Positions 44,881-54,880 are shown, counted from the stretch's first letter. The stretch is 64,000 nucleotides of DNA from Pedobacter aquae (GCF_008195825.1 NZ_CP043329.1:2790001-2854000), one strand, 5' to 3'. The notes: a model not told the origin generated them from the sequence alone. A program made the numbers and translations.

Positions 44881-46398
44881 TTAAGCTAACTTAAAAAAAG
44901 CTAAAGCATTTTTAATCCTGCTTATTGTTTCTGCTTTGCCAAGCATTAAAGCGATATCAAATACTTGCGGACCAAATTTTCCGCCTACCAACATCACCCT
45001 AAAAGGCAGCATAACTTCACCAACTTTTAAGTTTTTATCAGCAGCTAAAGCTTTAAACAAAGTCTCTAAACTAAGGCTATCTTGAAATTCAGTTTCTTCA
45101 AATTTTTCTATCAAGCTAGAGAAAAATGCTGCTTTTTCTTCGTTCCATTTCGGCTTTACAGCATCTTCATCATAAGCCGTTGGTGCAGTAAAAAAGAAAG
45201 CACTTTGCTGATAAAAATCAGGCAATAAGGTACAACGTTCTTTTACGGCATCCATAACTTTCTCTAAGTAAACATCTTCCGCAGCAATACCTTTTTCTGC
45301 TAGAAGTGGTTTTACATAAGGCAATAAATGGCTTGCTGTACTTCTCTTTATCCACTCGGCATTGTACCATTTAGCTTTCTCATAATCAAATTTAGCACCG
45401 CCTTTATGGATACGTTCTAAAGAAAACTTTGAAATCAATTCATCCAAAGAAAAAAGCTCTTGATCTGTCCCATCATTCCAACCTAGCATAGCCAAAAGGT
45501 TTATCATGGCTTCTGGCAAGAAGCCTACATCTTTAAAACCATCTGCTTTTTCCTGAGTTTTTGGGTCTATCCAATCTATAGCGTAAACAGGGAATCCTAA
45601 TCTTTGACCATCACGCTTGCTTAATTTACCATGGCCATCGGGCTTTAATATCAAAGGTAAATGTGCCCATTCCGGCATATCTGCCTCCCAACCTAAATAT
45701 TTCCATAATAAAATATGTACCGGGGCAGATGGTAGCCACTCCTCGCCTCTAAAAGCATGAGATATCTTCATCAGATAATCATCAACCACTACTGCTAAAT
45801 GGTAAGTAGGCATACCATCGGCTTTAAGCAAAACTTTATCGTCAACATCGTTACTGTTGAAACTTACATCGCCGCGTATTAAATCGTTAAAATAAACCTG
45901 CTCATCCTTAGGCATTTTTATCCTAACCACATGTGGAGCGCCTTCTTTAATTAAACTTTCTGCCGCTTCATGAGGTATGGTTAAAGAATTTCTCATTTGC
46001 ATACGATGGTTATGGTCGTACTTAAAGTTTTCTATAACCTGTCTTTTGCTTTCTAATTCTTCTGGTGTATCAAAAGCATAATAGGCATAACCGTCTTTTA
46101 CCAATTGTTCTGCATAAGCCCTATAAATCTCTTTACGTTCGCTTTGTCTGTAAGGGCCATAAGCGCCACCAACATGCGGACCTTCATCTGGGTTTAATCC
46201 GCACCATTTTAAACAATTGATAATATAATCTTCTGCACCTTCAACAAAACGGGTTTGGTCTGTATCTTCAATTCTTAAAATAAACTCGCCTTGTTGTTGT
46301 TTTGCAAAAAGGTAATTAAACAAAATGGTACGCACACCACCTATATGTAAGCCTCCAGTTGGGCTTGGGGCAAATCTTACCCTAACTTTTTTATCCAT
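44881..46398 (-). CDS. gltX: Glutamyl-tRNA synthetase
   Basis: 505 residues from the ATG at 46398 (MDKKVRVRFAPSPTG); an upstream in-frame ATG at 46419 would add seven residues not usual for the family. Class I synthetase: HIGG signature in GGLHIGGVRT and KLSKRDG for KMSKS, plus a C-terminal anticodon-binding domain. It charges tRNA-Glu; whether it also serves tRNA-Gln depends on gatCAB, not visible. Terminator follows. Confidence 0.96.
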   Translation of the reverse strand: MDKKVRVRFAPSPTGGLHIGGVRTILFNYLFAKQQQGEFILRIEDTDQTRFVEGAEDYIINCLKWCGLNPDEGPHVGGAYGPYRQSERKEIYRAYAEQLVKDGYAYYAFDTPEELESKRQVIENFKYDHNHRMQMRNSLTIPHEAAESLIKEGAPHVVRIKMPKDEQVYFNDLIRGDVSFNSNDVDDKVLLKADGMPTYHLAVVVDDYLMKISHAFRGEEWLPSAPVHILLWKYLGWEADMPEWAHLPLILKPDGHGKLSKRDGQRLGFPVYAIDWIDPKTQEKADGFKDVGFLPEAMINLLAMLGWNDGTDQELFSLDELISKFSLERIHKGGAKFDYEKAKWYNAEWIKRSTASHLLPYVKPLLAEKGIAAEDVYLEKVMDAVKERCTLLPDFYQQSAFFFTAPTAYDEDAVKPKWNEEKAAFFSSLIEKFEETEFQDSLSLETLFKALAADKNLKVGEVMLPFRVMLVGGKFGPQVFDIALMLGKAETISRIKNALAFFKLA

Positions 46399-46485
46399 AG
46401 CCTTTGAAAATTTAAGCAAATATTAATGCTTTTCTCAGAAGCCAAAGTTAAGAGATAAGCTTGTACAAACCAGCTTTTTTAATCA

Positions 46486-47508
46486 TTAATCAGGATTTTT
46501 AAGTCCTAAACCTGGTTCATCGCTTAAAATATATTTACCGTTAAGAAAATCGGGTGTTTTAAAGGGATTATTGGTAGTCATGAAAGGCCCGTCTAAATCG
46601 GCCCAATCACATAAAGGAGCCAAAGCCGCCCCGGCTAATGTTGCCACGCTGGTTTCGCTCATGCAACCCATTAAGATTTTTAAATCATTTGCTCTTGCGA
46701 TTTTTATCATCTCATAAGCTTCGTACAAACCAGCAGATTTCATCAATTTGATATTAATACCATGATAAACACCTTTAGCTTTTGCAACATCTGCTAAGCG
46801 TTGTATGGCTTCATCGCCGATAATTGGGATAGGACTGTGAGATGTAATCCAGGCATTTCCATCTATGTTGTCTTTGGGCATAGGTTGCTCTATTAACACA
46901 ACACCTTGCTCTTTTAGCCAAAAAGCCATCTCTAAGCCTTCCTTTTTATCGGTCCAGCCTTGGTTAGCATCAACATACAAAGGTAAATGGGTAATATTTC
47001 TTATGGTTTGGATGATTTGCTTATCGTTCTCTCTACCTAATTTCACTTTTAATAGTTTGAAATCATATTGTAAAGCATCTTCTACTTTTTTGATAATCAT
47101 TTCGGGCTCATCAATACCGATGGTGTAAGTTGTAGCTGGCATATGTTGTGGCCATGTGTCAAAAAAAGTATAACAGGGTTTTTGTGCCAACTTACCCGCC
47201 AAATCATACAAGGCAATATCAACGGCGGCTTTTATAGCTGGCATTCCGGGTGTTATATCATCCATATACTGATGAATAGCGGCAAAATCAAAAGGAAAAA
47301 TAAATTTTGATAAATCTAGTTTTGACAAAAAAGAACTTGCTGTTTCTTCATTTTCACCCATATAAGGTACCATAGAAGCCTCACCAATACCTGTGTATCC
47401 TTCATGAAAAACCTCTACCAGCATGATGGGGGTACTGGTTCTAGAGAATTTAGCTATGGTAAAAGGAAATTTTAGTAAAAGATTAAAACTATTGTAACTT
47501 ATTTTCAT
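46486..47508 (-). CDS. Enolase-superfamily dipeptide epimerase (muconate-lactonizing subgroup)
   Basis: 340 residues. Capping domain then a barrel with catalytic Lys in LLKVKLG (KxK), metal ligands in VDANQGW, EQPMPKDN and GDEA, and MKSAGLYEAY with the second Lys. This pattern fits L-Ala-D/L-Glu or related dipeptide epimerases of murein peptide turnover; o-succinylbenzoate synthase is an alternative and cannot be excluded by motif alone. No menaquinone or murein genes are adjacent. Divergent from the lipoprotein at 47562 with only 53 nt between. Confidence 0.88.
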   Translation of the reverse strand: MKISYNSFNLLLKFPFTIAKFSRTSTPIMLVEVFHEGYTGIGEASMVPYMGENEETASSFLSKLDLSKFIFPFDFAAIHQYMDDITPGMPAIKAAVDIALYDLAGKLAQKPCYTFFDTWPQHMPATTYTIGIDEPEMIIKKVEDALQYDFKLLKVKLGRENDKQIIQTIRNITHLPLYVDANQGWTDKKEGLEMAFWLKEQGVVLIEQPMPKDNIDGNAWITSHSPIPIIGDEAIQRLADVAKAKGVYHGINIKLMKSAGLYEAYEMIKIARANDLKILMGCMSETSVATLAGAALAPLCDWADLDGPFMTTNNPFKTPDFLNGKYILSDEPGLGLKNPD

Positions 47509-47561
47509 GTATTTTCGTCTAAAAATTAAATGTAAAAAATTACCTTTTAATTTAACCTTAA

Positions 47562-48698
47562 ATGATTAAGAAATACTCTCTAAATATTGTTCTTATTCTG
47601 CTCATTACCATTATAGGCGCTTGTAGCAGTGGAAAAAAACTATTAGAACAGGGCGATTATGACAGAGCTGTTTACACTGCTGTTGACCGCTTAAAAAGCA
47701 GCCCAAGCAACAGAAAAGCCCGCCAAACCCTAGACGCAGCCTTTTCTTATGCCGTACAAAGGCATCTAAAAAGAATTGATGAAGCTAAAATGAGTACAAC
47801 GCCTTTTAAATGGGAAAGTATAGCTAATGATTATAGTGCATTAAACAATTTAGCCAATACAGTTGAAAACTGTCCGGCTTGTTTAGCGCAAATTCCTAAT
47901 ACTAGAAAATTTATTAAAGAGCTAGATGATGCCCGTTTCTACGCGGCAGAAGAACGCTACAATGCCGGAAAAAAATTATTAGCACAAGGCACCAGAGAAT
48001 CTGCCAGAGCAGCTTATGACAATTTTGACAGGGCAAACCAATTATTTCCTGAATATAAAGATGTAAGAAAACTTTTAGATGAGGCTTATTTGGCAGCCGT
48101 ATTAAAAGTTATTGTTGAGCCTGTGCAGGTAAACTCTAGACTTTACCAATTGAGTAATGAGTTTTTTCAAGGTAAAATAGCAGAGTTTATGGCGGCTTAT
48201 GAATACCGTAGTTTTGTTAAATTCTATAGCCCAGAAGAGGCTAAAAAAGTAAAGCTTAAAGCAGACCATTTATTAAGCTTAAGCTTTGATGATTTTGTGG
48301 TTGGCCAAACCTACGTGAAAGAGCGTGTACAAGATGTAAAAAGAGACAGTGTAAAATTAGGTGAAACCTCACAAAAAAGACCTGTTTATGGCACAGTAAA
48401 AGCGCAAGTTACTACTTTCGAGAAAACCATCAGCTCATCTGGCTTATTAGATTTTAGAATAAGAGACTTTAATAATGGCAGAATTATATCTCAAGAAAAA
48501 ATGCCTGGAACTTTTATCTGGAGAGATGTTTGGGGTACCTTTAACGGCGATGAAAGAGCTTTAACAGAAGAAGAAAGAAGAATTTGCAGAAGAAGAGAAA
48601 TTATGCCTCCGCCACCTCAAGATTTATTTATTGAGTTTACAAAACCTATTTACAGCCAATTAACTACCAAAATAAGAAGTTTTTATAACCGCTATTAA
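47562..48698 (+). CDS. Lipoprotein with TPR-like helical repeats, function unknown
   Basis: 378 residues. Lipoprotein signal with lipobox IIGAC (Cys about 21), followed by GKKLLEQGDYDRAVYTAVDRL, a TPR-type start, and a second repeat around YNAGKKLLAQGTRESARAAYDNFDRAN. The C-terminal half has PPPPQDLFIEFTKPIYSQL and is of unknown fold. A scaffold or assembly role at the envelope is plausible but unproved. Followed by TerC on the same strand after 60 nt. Confidence 0.8.
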   Translation: MIKKYSLNIVLILLITIIGACSSGKKLLEQGDYDRAVYTAVDRLKSSPSNRKARQTLDAAFSYAVQRHLKRIDEAKMSTTPFKWESIANDYSALNNLANTVENCPACLAQIPNTRKFIKELDDARFYAAEERYNAGKKLLAQGTRESARAAYDNFDRANQLFPEYKDVRKLLDEAYLAAVLKVIVEPVQVNSRLYQLSNEFFQGKIAEFMAAYEYRSFVKFYSPEEAKKVKLKADHLLSLSFDDFVVGQTYVKERVQDVKRDSVKLGETSQKRPVYGTVKAQVTTFEKTISSSGLLDFRIRDFNNGRIISQEKMPGTFIWRDVWGTFNGDERALTEEERRICRRREIMPPPPQDLFIEFTKPIYSQLTTKIRSFYNRY

Positions 48699-48758
48699 TT
48701 TTGGTATAATTTTATATTTAAACTTGTAAAAAATTAACGCACATAAATAAACACACAT

Positions 48759-49532
48759 ATGGAATGGATTACTAATCCGGAAATCTGGATTTCACTTTTA
48801 ACCTTAACAGTTTTAGAAATCGTATTAGGTATAGATAATATTGTATTTATATCTATTCTTGCTGGTAAATTACCGGTAGACCAACAAAAAAGAGCCCGCT
48901 CCATTGGCTTGGCTTTAGCCATGATTACTAGAATTTTATTGCTGCTTTCTTTAAGTTGGGTTATGTCTTTAACAGCTACACTTTTTAACCTTGCCGAATG
49001 GTTTGGCGTTAGCAATGATACTTTATTATCAAAATTTGCAATCTCTGGTAGAGATCTTATTCTACTTTTGGGGGGCTTATTCTTGATTTACAAAAGTACC
49101 ACTGAAATTCATGAGAAACTAGAAGGCGATGAAGGAGACCATTCTGTAAAAAAAGTATATTCTTTTTCAGGCGTTATCATCCAAATATTAATCTTAGATA
49201 TCGTATTCTCTTTAGACTCAGTTATAACTGCCGTTGGTATGGCCAATGAAATCATGGTCATGATAGCTGCTGTAACCATAGCCGTAATTGTAATGATGTT
49301 CTCTGCGGCCTCTATTTCAAATTTCGTAAATCAACATCCTACAGTAAAAATGCTAGCCTTATCTTTCTTATTACTTATAGGTTTCTCTTTAGTAGCAGAA
49401 GGTTTAGACCAGCACATCCCTAAAGGATATATTTATTTTGCAATGGCTTTCTCTGTACTGGTAGAAGTACTAAACTTAAAATCAAAGAAAAAAAGAAAAC
49501 CGGTTGAGTTAAGAAATACGCCACACGAATAA
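48759..49532 (+). CDS. TerC-family integral membrane protein
   Basis: 257 residues with about seven membrane segments. Family motifs with buried acidic residues: LEIVLGIDNIVFISIL near the N-terminus and LDIVFSLDSVITAVGMA in the middle. TerC proteins are linked to metal (manganese) export and to tellurite resistance; the substrate here is not shown. Starts MEWITNPEIWISL, usual for the family. A clean terminator follows at 49537. Confidence 0.93.
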   Translation: MEWITNPEIWISLLTLTVLEIVLGIDNIVFISILAGKLPVDQQKRARSIGLALAMITRILLLLSLSWVMSLTATLFNLAEWFGVSNDTLLSKFAISGRDLILLLGGLFLIYKSTTEIHEKLEGDEGDHSVKKVYSFSGVIIQILILDIVFSLDSVITAVGMANEIMVMIAAVTIAVIVMMFSAASISNFVNQHPTVKMLALSFLLLIGFSLVAEGLDQHIPKGYIYFAMAFSVLVEVLNLKSKKKRKPVELRNTPHE

Positions 49533-49536
49533 TTTT

Positions 49537-49563
49537 AAACCTCCTTTATGGAGGTTTTTTTTT
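49537..49563 (+). terminator. Intrinsic terminator after TerC gene
   Basis: AAACCTCC (49537-49544), 5-nt loop, GGAGGTTT (49550-49557), then T-run. Begins 5 nt after the stop codon. Confidence 0.85.
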
Positions 49564-49646
49564 GACATTCAGTTTAAAAACTTCTATCTTGATAGCTTGT
49601 TATTATACCGTCTGTTTATACAATCTGCATCCTTAACATATTCAAA

Positions 49647-51332
49647 ATGTACAAAAAATTTAAGCTTTTACTCGTTTTGTTTAGCGTTGCTTTTATAGCA
49701 TTCTCTTTCAAAACAGACTTATTTCAAGTTTCTAAGAATCTGGATATTTTCGCGTCTGTATATAAAGAACTTAATCTTAATTATGTAGATGAAGTAAATT
49801 CTGCCAAGCTTATCAGAACCAGTATTGATGCTATGCTGAATGATTTAGACCCCTATACAGAGTTTGTACCAGAATCTGAAATTGAAGATTACCGTATGAA
49901 GTATGTAAGCACCCAATATGGCGGTATTGGTGCAGCAGTTATTCATAGAGATGGACGTGTTTTTATATCAGACCCTTTTGAAGGTTACCCGGCACAAAAA
50001 GCAGATTTAAAAGCTGGCGATGAAATAATTGCTATTAATGACCAAATACTGAAAGGCAAAAATAATGAACAAGTAAGTTTATTGTTGAAAGGCCCAAAAG
50101 AAACTCCTGTTAAGTTAAAGCTAGCCAGAGATGGTAAAATTTTAGAAAAAGAAATTAAAAGAGCTGATATTAAACAACCCAATGTGAGCTATTATGGCAT
50201 GATTGGTAATACAGCCTACATCAGATTAGATAAATTTCTAGAAAATTCTGCTCAAGAAGTTAAAGATGCATTGGTAGAGCTTAAGAAGAATAATCCAACA
50301 GGCTTAATCATAGATCTTAGAAATAATGGTGGTGGTATTTTACAAGAAGCTGTAAAAATTGTAAATCTGTTTGTAGGTAAAGATATTGAAGTGGTTTCTC
50401 AGAAAGGAAAAAATCCTGAAAAGAATATCAATTATAAGACCTTTTTATCGGCCATAGAGCCAGATTTACCTTTAGCCATTTTAATCAATAACAGGTCTGC
50501 ATCGGCATCAGAAATTGTAGCTGGCTCTTTGCAAGATTTAGACAGAGCTGTTATTATTGGTCAGCGTAGTTTTGGAAAAGGCCTGGTGCAACAAACTTTT
50601 AATTTACCTTATAATACTTTGGTAAAAGTAACGGTGGCTAAATATTATACCTCGTCTGGAAGGTGCATCCAGGCTTTAGATTATACCCACCGTACAGAAG
50701 ATGGTGTGGTAGAAAAAGTATCAGATTCTTTAATAAACGAGTATAAAACCAAAGGTGGGCGTTTAGTTTACGATGGTAGTGGTATTTACCCAGATATTCA
50801 TATAGAGCCTTATAAGTTTCACCAAATAACGCAAACTTTAGTGTCTAAATACCATGTATTTGATTTTGGAAATGAGTTTGTAAAAAACAACCCTAGTATA
50901 GCAACTGCTTCAGATTTCAAATTATCTGAAACTGATTATAACACTTTTTTAACTTTTATAAAGGATAAGAATATCACCTACAAAACATCATCAGAAAGAG
51001 TTTTGGCTAACCTGAAAGAAGAAGTACAAAAAGAAAAGAAATTAAACGAAGTAAAAGCAGAAATAGAAGCTTTACAAAATACGTTAAGCAATAGTAAAAA
51101 AGTAGATTTAATAACGCACAAAGCAGAAATTATGCGAGTTTTAGAGTCTGAAATTGTACAACGTTATTATTATGAAAAAGGGCGTATTGTACAAACTTTC
51201 CAGTACGATGAAGAGATAAAAAAAGCAAAAGAGTTTTTTAACGATAAACAAAAATATAACGCTGTTTTAGCTGGTATGGGTAACTATAAAACCATTGGCA
51301 AGCCAGTAAAAGTTGTAGCTAAAGCTGATTAA
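49647..51332 (+). CDS. S41-family C-terminal processing protease
   Basis: 561 residues: signal peptide or anchor (about 4-22), N-terminal helical domain, PDZ (about 90-175, YGGIGAAVI), protease core with NNRSASASEIVAG (Ser286/Ser288 region) and GQRSFGKG (Lys311) for the Ser-Lys dyad, and a long C-terminal helical region. CtpA-like tail-specific periplasmic protease that trims or degrades envelope proteins. Stands alone between two terminators. Confidence 0.94.
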   Translation: MYKKFKLLLVLFSVAFIAFSFKTDLFQVSKNLDIFASVYKELNLNYVDEVNSAKLIRTSIDAMLNDLDPYTEFVPESEIEDYRMKYVSTQYGGIGAAVIHRDGRVFISDPFEGYPAQKADLKAGDEIIAINDQILKGKNNEQVSLLLKGPKETPVKLKLARDGKILEKEIKRADIKQPNVSYYGMIGNTAYIRLDKFLENSAQEVKDALVELKKNNPTGLIIDLRNNGGGILQEAVKIVNLFVGKDIEVVSQKGKNPEKNINYKTFLSAIEPDLPLAILINNRSASASEIVAGSLQDLDRAVIIGQRSFGKGLVQQTFNLPYNTLVKVTVAKYYTSSGRCIQALDYTHRTEDGVVEKVSDSLINEYKTKGGRLVYDGSGIYPDIHIEPYKFHQITQTLVSKYHVFDFGNEFVKNNPSIATASDFKLSETDYNTFLTFIKDKNITYKTSSERVLANLKEEVQKEKKLNEVKAEIEALQNTLSNSKKVDLITHKAEIMRVLESEIVQRYYYEKGRIVQTFQYDEEIKKAKEFFNDKQKYNAVLAGMGNYKTIGKPVKVVAKAD

Positions 51333-51334
51333 AA

Positions 51335-51367
51335 TAAAAGCGGCTAAAAATAAAATAGCCGCTTTTA
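51335..51367. terminator. Bidirectional terminator
   Basis: TAAAAGCGGCTA (51335-51346) pairs with TAGCCGCTTTTA (51356-51367), loop of 9 nt. It lies between convergent stops at 51332 and 51372. Confidence 0.8.
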
Positions 51368-51371
51368 TCAT

Positions 51372-52217
51372 TTATCTTTTCAATGGTTCTAATATTTCTA
51401 TAGTTTTAAAGGATGTAAATTTAAAAGCCATACTTTTACTACTCTTTACTGGAATTTCATTGATAGAACCTGACACCCATTTAGGAGATAGAGCTAATAA
51501 CCTTGTTATTTCCTCATCAAAACCAAAACCGCCAGGTCTTAATACTTTTATATCTGTTAAACTACCCTCTTTATCTACAACAAAATTTACTATCACCACT
51601 TTTTCTAAGTCTTTGTTTAATGCTCCTGCAGGATATTGTAAATTTTTATTTAAGAAACCCTCAAATTCTTTAGAGCCTTTAGCTGGCTCTGCCTGATTAT
51701 GGTTTAATGTATAAACTACATCTAAATTTTCAGGTAAGGGAGGAATAACAAGTTTAATTTTAATATCAGGATTAGTATTTTCTAAAGAAAATACAACATT
51801 TAATCTTCTATTTACCCGAACTTTTTCTCCATTTCTAACTCCTCTTTTCCATTTCTTTGCTAAGGATAACAATCTTTTAGCTTCTTCTCCTAAGCCAGAG
51901 CCTTTTACATCTTTTACAACCAAAATATTACTTATACGTCCATCTTTCTCTATTATAAAATCTAATGAAATGGAGCCGGAGACATTATTACTTAGGGCAT
52001 TCTTAGGATATTTAAGATTTTCTCTCATCAACTTTTCAAGTCCTTCTAAACCATCATCAGCATAATCTGGGTCTTCGTCTACCTGTACATAAACGTAATC
52101 TGTTTTGTTTTTAGCCTCTTTCTGCTGAAGATGAGTATCATTTGCTTTTAAGGGATAAGCAAAAGATAATAAGCATAAGCATGCTAAACATGCTATTGTT
52201 GTGGTTAATTTTTTCAT
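51372..52217 (-). CDS. Exported protein with two TonB C-terminal-like domains
   Basis: 281 residues. Signal peptide (about 1-25), then two TonB-CTD-like domains: one around 58-145 (ENLKYPKNALSNNVSGSISL) and one around 185-270 (NLQYPAGALNKDLEKVVIVN), each with the YPxxA core and KDGRIS/KEGSLT turn. No transmembrane anchor or proline-rich spacer remains after signal cleavage, so it is not a normal energy transducer. It may bind TonB receptors or act as a competitor or adapter in the periplasm (inference). Confidence 0.82.
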   Translation of the reverse strand: MKKLTTTIACLACLCLLSFAYPLKANDTHLQQKEAKNKTDYVYVQVDEDPDYADDGLEGLEKLMRENLKYPKNALSNNVSGSISLDFIIEKDGRISNILVVKDVKGSGLGEEAKRLLSLAKKWKRGVRNGEKVRVNRRLNVVFSLENTNPDIKIKLVIPPLPENLDVVYTLNHNQAEPAKGSKEFEGFLNKNLQYPAGALNKDLEKVVIVNFVVDKEGSLTDIKVLRPGGFGFDEEITRLLALSPKWVSGSINEIPVKSSKSMAFKFTSFKTIEILEPLKR

Positions 52218-52311
52218 AAATAGGTTTATAAATTTGTTGTTTCCAAAGAAACATATTGTTTTCTAAAATATCAATACATAATAGCTAAATTGCTTTTTTA
52301 AAAAATCTTAT

Positions 52312-53712
52312 ATGAAAATAACGTTTCATGGCGCTGCACAAACAGTTACCGGAAGTAAACATGTATTAGAGCTAGCTAATGGCAAAAAAATTCTTCTCGA
52401 TTGTGGCATGTTTCAAGGGCATGGAAAACAAACCGGAGAATGGAACTTGCATTTCGGTTTTCAACCTTCTGAAATTGATTTCCTTGTCTTATCCCATGCA
52501 CATATAGACCATTCTGGTTTAATACCACGCTTAGTTGCCGAAGGTTTTACTGGTGATATTATTTGCACACCTGCTACCAGAGAGCTATGTAAAATTATGC
52601 TTCAGGATGCTGCTAAAATTCAAGAATCTGACGCTAAATTCATCAATAAAAAAAGATTAAAGCTCAATAAAACTTTAGTAGAACCCCTTTATACCATGGA
52701 AGATGCTTTATTAGCACTTTCATTTTTTAAGAGGGTAAAATACAATCAGCCTTATACTTTAACGGAAGGGGTTGAACTATTATTTACCGATGCTGGACAT
52801 ATCTTAGGTAGTGCAGCCGTTCATTTAGACATCACAGAGAATAATAAAACCACCAAAATAACTTTTAGTGGCGATGTTGGCCGTTATAACGATTTACTAT
52901 TAAAATCTCCGGCAGCTTTTAGGCAGGCAGATTATGTGATTCTAGAAAGCACCTACGGTGATAGTTTACACGATATGGCTATGCCAACAGAAGGCAGGCT
53001 TTTAGAGGTTATACAAGATACCTGTATCCAAAGAAAAGGGAAAGTTATTATCCCAGCTTTTAGCGTTGGGCGCACCCAAGAGATATTATATGCGCTTAAC
53101 GGTTTAGAATTAAAAGGTGTATTGCCTAAGGTAAAATACTATGTAGATAGCCCTTTATCAGAAAAAGCTACTTTGGTGGTAAAAGCGCACCCTTGGAATT
53201 TTAACAACAAAGTACAAGAGGTCTTAAAACAAGATGATGACCCTTTTGATTTTGAGGGTTTATCTTTTATTGAAGATACCGAAGCTTCAATAGCTTTAAA
53301 TGAAGACCAAACACCAATGGTTATCATTTCTGCATCGGGTATGGCCGAGGCTGGCAGGGTAAAACATCATATCAAAAACAATATTGAGAATCCAAATTGT
53401 ACCATTTTATTGGTTGGTTATAGTGAGTCTGGCTCTTTAGCCGGACGTTTAAAAAGTGGGGTTAACCCGGTATCTATCTTCGGCGAATATTATCAAGTTA
53501 ATGCTAAAGTTACCAGCATACAAACCATGAGCGCCCACGGAGATCAAAATGATTTAATCCGTTTTATTGAAAATCAGGATAAAAACCTCACTAAAAAAAT
53601 ATTTTTAGTGCATGGCGAGCCTGATACACAAGAAATTTTTAAGCAAAAATTACATGAAAAAGGCTTTCAGAACGTAGAAATACCCTATCGCCACCAAAGT
53701 TTTGAGCTTTAA
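52312..53712 (+). CDS. Beta-CASP metallo-beta-lactamase RNase-like protein
   Basis: 466 residues. MBL motif SHAHIDHSGLIP (His62, His64, Asp66, His67), later GHILGSAAVHL and SGDVGRYND, and beta-CASP and RMMBL parts with ISASGMAEAGRVKHHI and SAHGDQNDLIRF. This group resembles CPSF-73/archaeal and bacterial RNA-processing nucleases, so an RNA endonuclease/exonuclease role is probable but not proven. Cytosolic, no signal peptide. Next gene pdhB has its own promoter. Confidence 0.92.
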   Translation: MKITFHGAAQTVTGSKHVLELANGKKILLDCGMFQGHGKQTGEWNLHFGFQPSEIDFLVLSHAHIDHSGLIPRLVAEGFTGDIICTPATRELCKIMLQDAAKIQESDAKFINKKRLKLNKTLVEPLYTMEDALLALSFFKRVKYNQPYTLTEGVELLFTDAGHILGSAAVHLDITENNKTTKITFSGDVGRYNDLLLKSPAAFRQADYVILESTYGDSLHDMAMPTEGRLLEVIQDTCIQRKGKVIIPAFSVGRTQEILYALNGLELKGVLPKVKYYVDSPLSEKATLVVKAHPWNFNNKVQEVLKQDDDPFDFEGLSFIEDTEASIALNEDQTPMVIISASGMAEAGRVKHHIKNNIENPNCTILLVGYSESGSLAGRLKSGVNPVSIFGEYYQVNAKVTSIQTMSAHGDQNDLIRFIENQDKNLTKKIFLVHGEPDTQEIFKQKLHEKGFQNVEIPYRHQSFEL

Positions 53713-53756
53713 GCCACAATTTGGTAAAAAATAGATTTTGAAGCTTGTTTCACTAA

Positions 53757-53786
53757 TTGCAATTCAGGCAACAATCTTTATATTTG
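53757..53786 (+). promoter_or_regulatory. Bacteroidota-type promoter TTG-N19-TATATTTG for pdhB
   Basis: TTG at 53757-53759, exactly 19 nt, TATATTTG at 53779-53786. Predicted start of transcription is about 25 nt before the pdhB ATG at 53818. Confidence 0.75.
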
Positions 53787-53817
53787 CGTTCCGTAAATTC
53801 AGATTTAAGACATAGTA

Positions 53818-54804
53818 ATGAGAGTAATACAATACAGAGAAGCACTTCGTGAAGCCATGAACGAAGAAATGCGTAAAGACGATAAAATTTTCTTAATGGG
53901 CGAAGAAGTTGCCGAGTATAACGGTGCTTACAAGGTAAGTCAAGGTATGCTTGATGAATTTGGCCCGAAAAGAGTAATTGATACGCCTATTGCCGAGCTT
54001 GGTTTTGCGGGTATTGCTATTGGAGCTGCCATGAATGGCTTACGCCCAATTGTAGAATTCATGACTTTTAACTTCTCTTTAGTTGCAATAGACCAAATTA
54101 TTAATGGTGCAGCTAAAATATTATCTATGTCTGGTGGCCAAATATCGGTGCCAATTGTTTTTAGAGGCCCAACTGGTAATGCTGGACAATTAGGTGCGCA
54201 ACACTCTCAAAATTTCGAGAACTGGTTTGCTAACTGCCCTGGCTTAAAAGTGGTAGTTCCATCTAACCCATATGATGCAAAAGGTTTATTAAAATCATCT
54301 ATTATAGATCCAGATCCAGTTATTTACATGGAGTCTGAAGTGATGTATGGCGATAAAGGCGAAGTACCAGAAGAAGAATACTATATTGAAATAGGAAAAG
54401 CAAAAGTTACCAAAGTTGGTTCTGATGTAACTATTGTTTCTTTCGGTAAAATGATGAGCAGAGCCGTACAGCCTGCCGTAGAAGCTTTAGAAAAAGAAGG
54501 TATTAATGTAGAAGTTATAGATTTAAGAACTGTTAGACCAATTGATTTTGAAACTATTTTAACTTCTGTTAAGAAAACAAACAGATTAGTTGTAGTTGAA
54601 GAAGCTTGGCCTTTGGCTTCTATTTCATCAGAAATAGCTTTCCATGTACAAAGAAATGCTTTTGATTATCTAGACGCACCAGTTTTGCGTATTACTTGTG
54701 CTGATGTTCCTTTACCTTATGCTCCAACCCTAATTGCAGCAAGCTTACCAAATGCTGAGCGTATTGTTAAAGCGGTAAAAGAAGTCATGTATATTAAAAA
54801 GTAA
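53818..54804 (+). CDS. pdhB: Pyruvate dehydrogenase E1 component, beta subunit
   Basis: 328 residues, E1-beta of the alpha-ketoacid dehydrogenase family: FLMGEEVAEYNGAYKVSQGM, GAAMNGLRPIVEFMTFNF, the QLGAQHSQNFENWFA segment and C-terminal transketolase domain (about 190-320). With the alpha subunit it forms the thiamine-diphosphate E1 that decarboxylates pyruvate (or a branched keto acid). The alpha and E2 genes are not adjacent. It has its own full promoter and strong terminator, so it is a single-gene unit. Confidence 0.93.
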   Translation: MRVIQYREALREAMNEEMRKDDKIFLMGEEVAEYNGAYKVSQGMLDEFGPKRVIDTPIAELGFAGIAIGAAMNGLRPIVEFMTFNFSLVAIDQIINGAAKILSMSGGQISVPIVFRGPTGNAGQLGAQHSQNFENWFANCPGLKVVVPSNPYDAKGLLKSSIIDPDPVIYMESEVMYGDKGEVPEEEYYIEIGKAKVTKVGSDVTIVSFGKMMSRAVQPAVEALEKEGINVEVIDLRTVRPIDFETILTSVKKTNRLVVVEEAWPLASISSEIAFHVQRNAFDYLDAPVLRITCADVPLPYAPTLIAASLPNAERIVKAVKEVMYIKK

Positions 54805-54826
54805 TTTCTTTTAAGATATAAATACC

Positions 54827-54861
54827 AAAAAGCCGAGTTGTGAAAAACAACTCGGCTTTTT
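54827..54861. terminator. Strong bidirectional terminator
   Basis: 15-bp stem (54827-54841 with 54847-54861), 5-nt GAAAA loop, A5 and T5 ends. Located between convergent pdhB and the M56 peptidase gene. Confidence 0.88.
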
Positions 54862-54880
54862 CTATGCATTTGGCTCCTAA

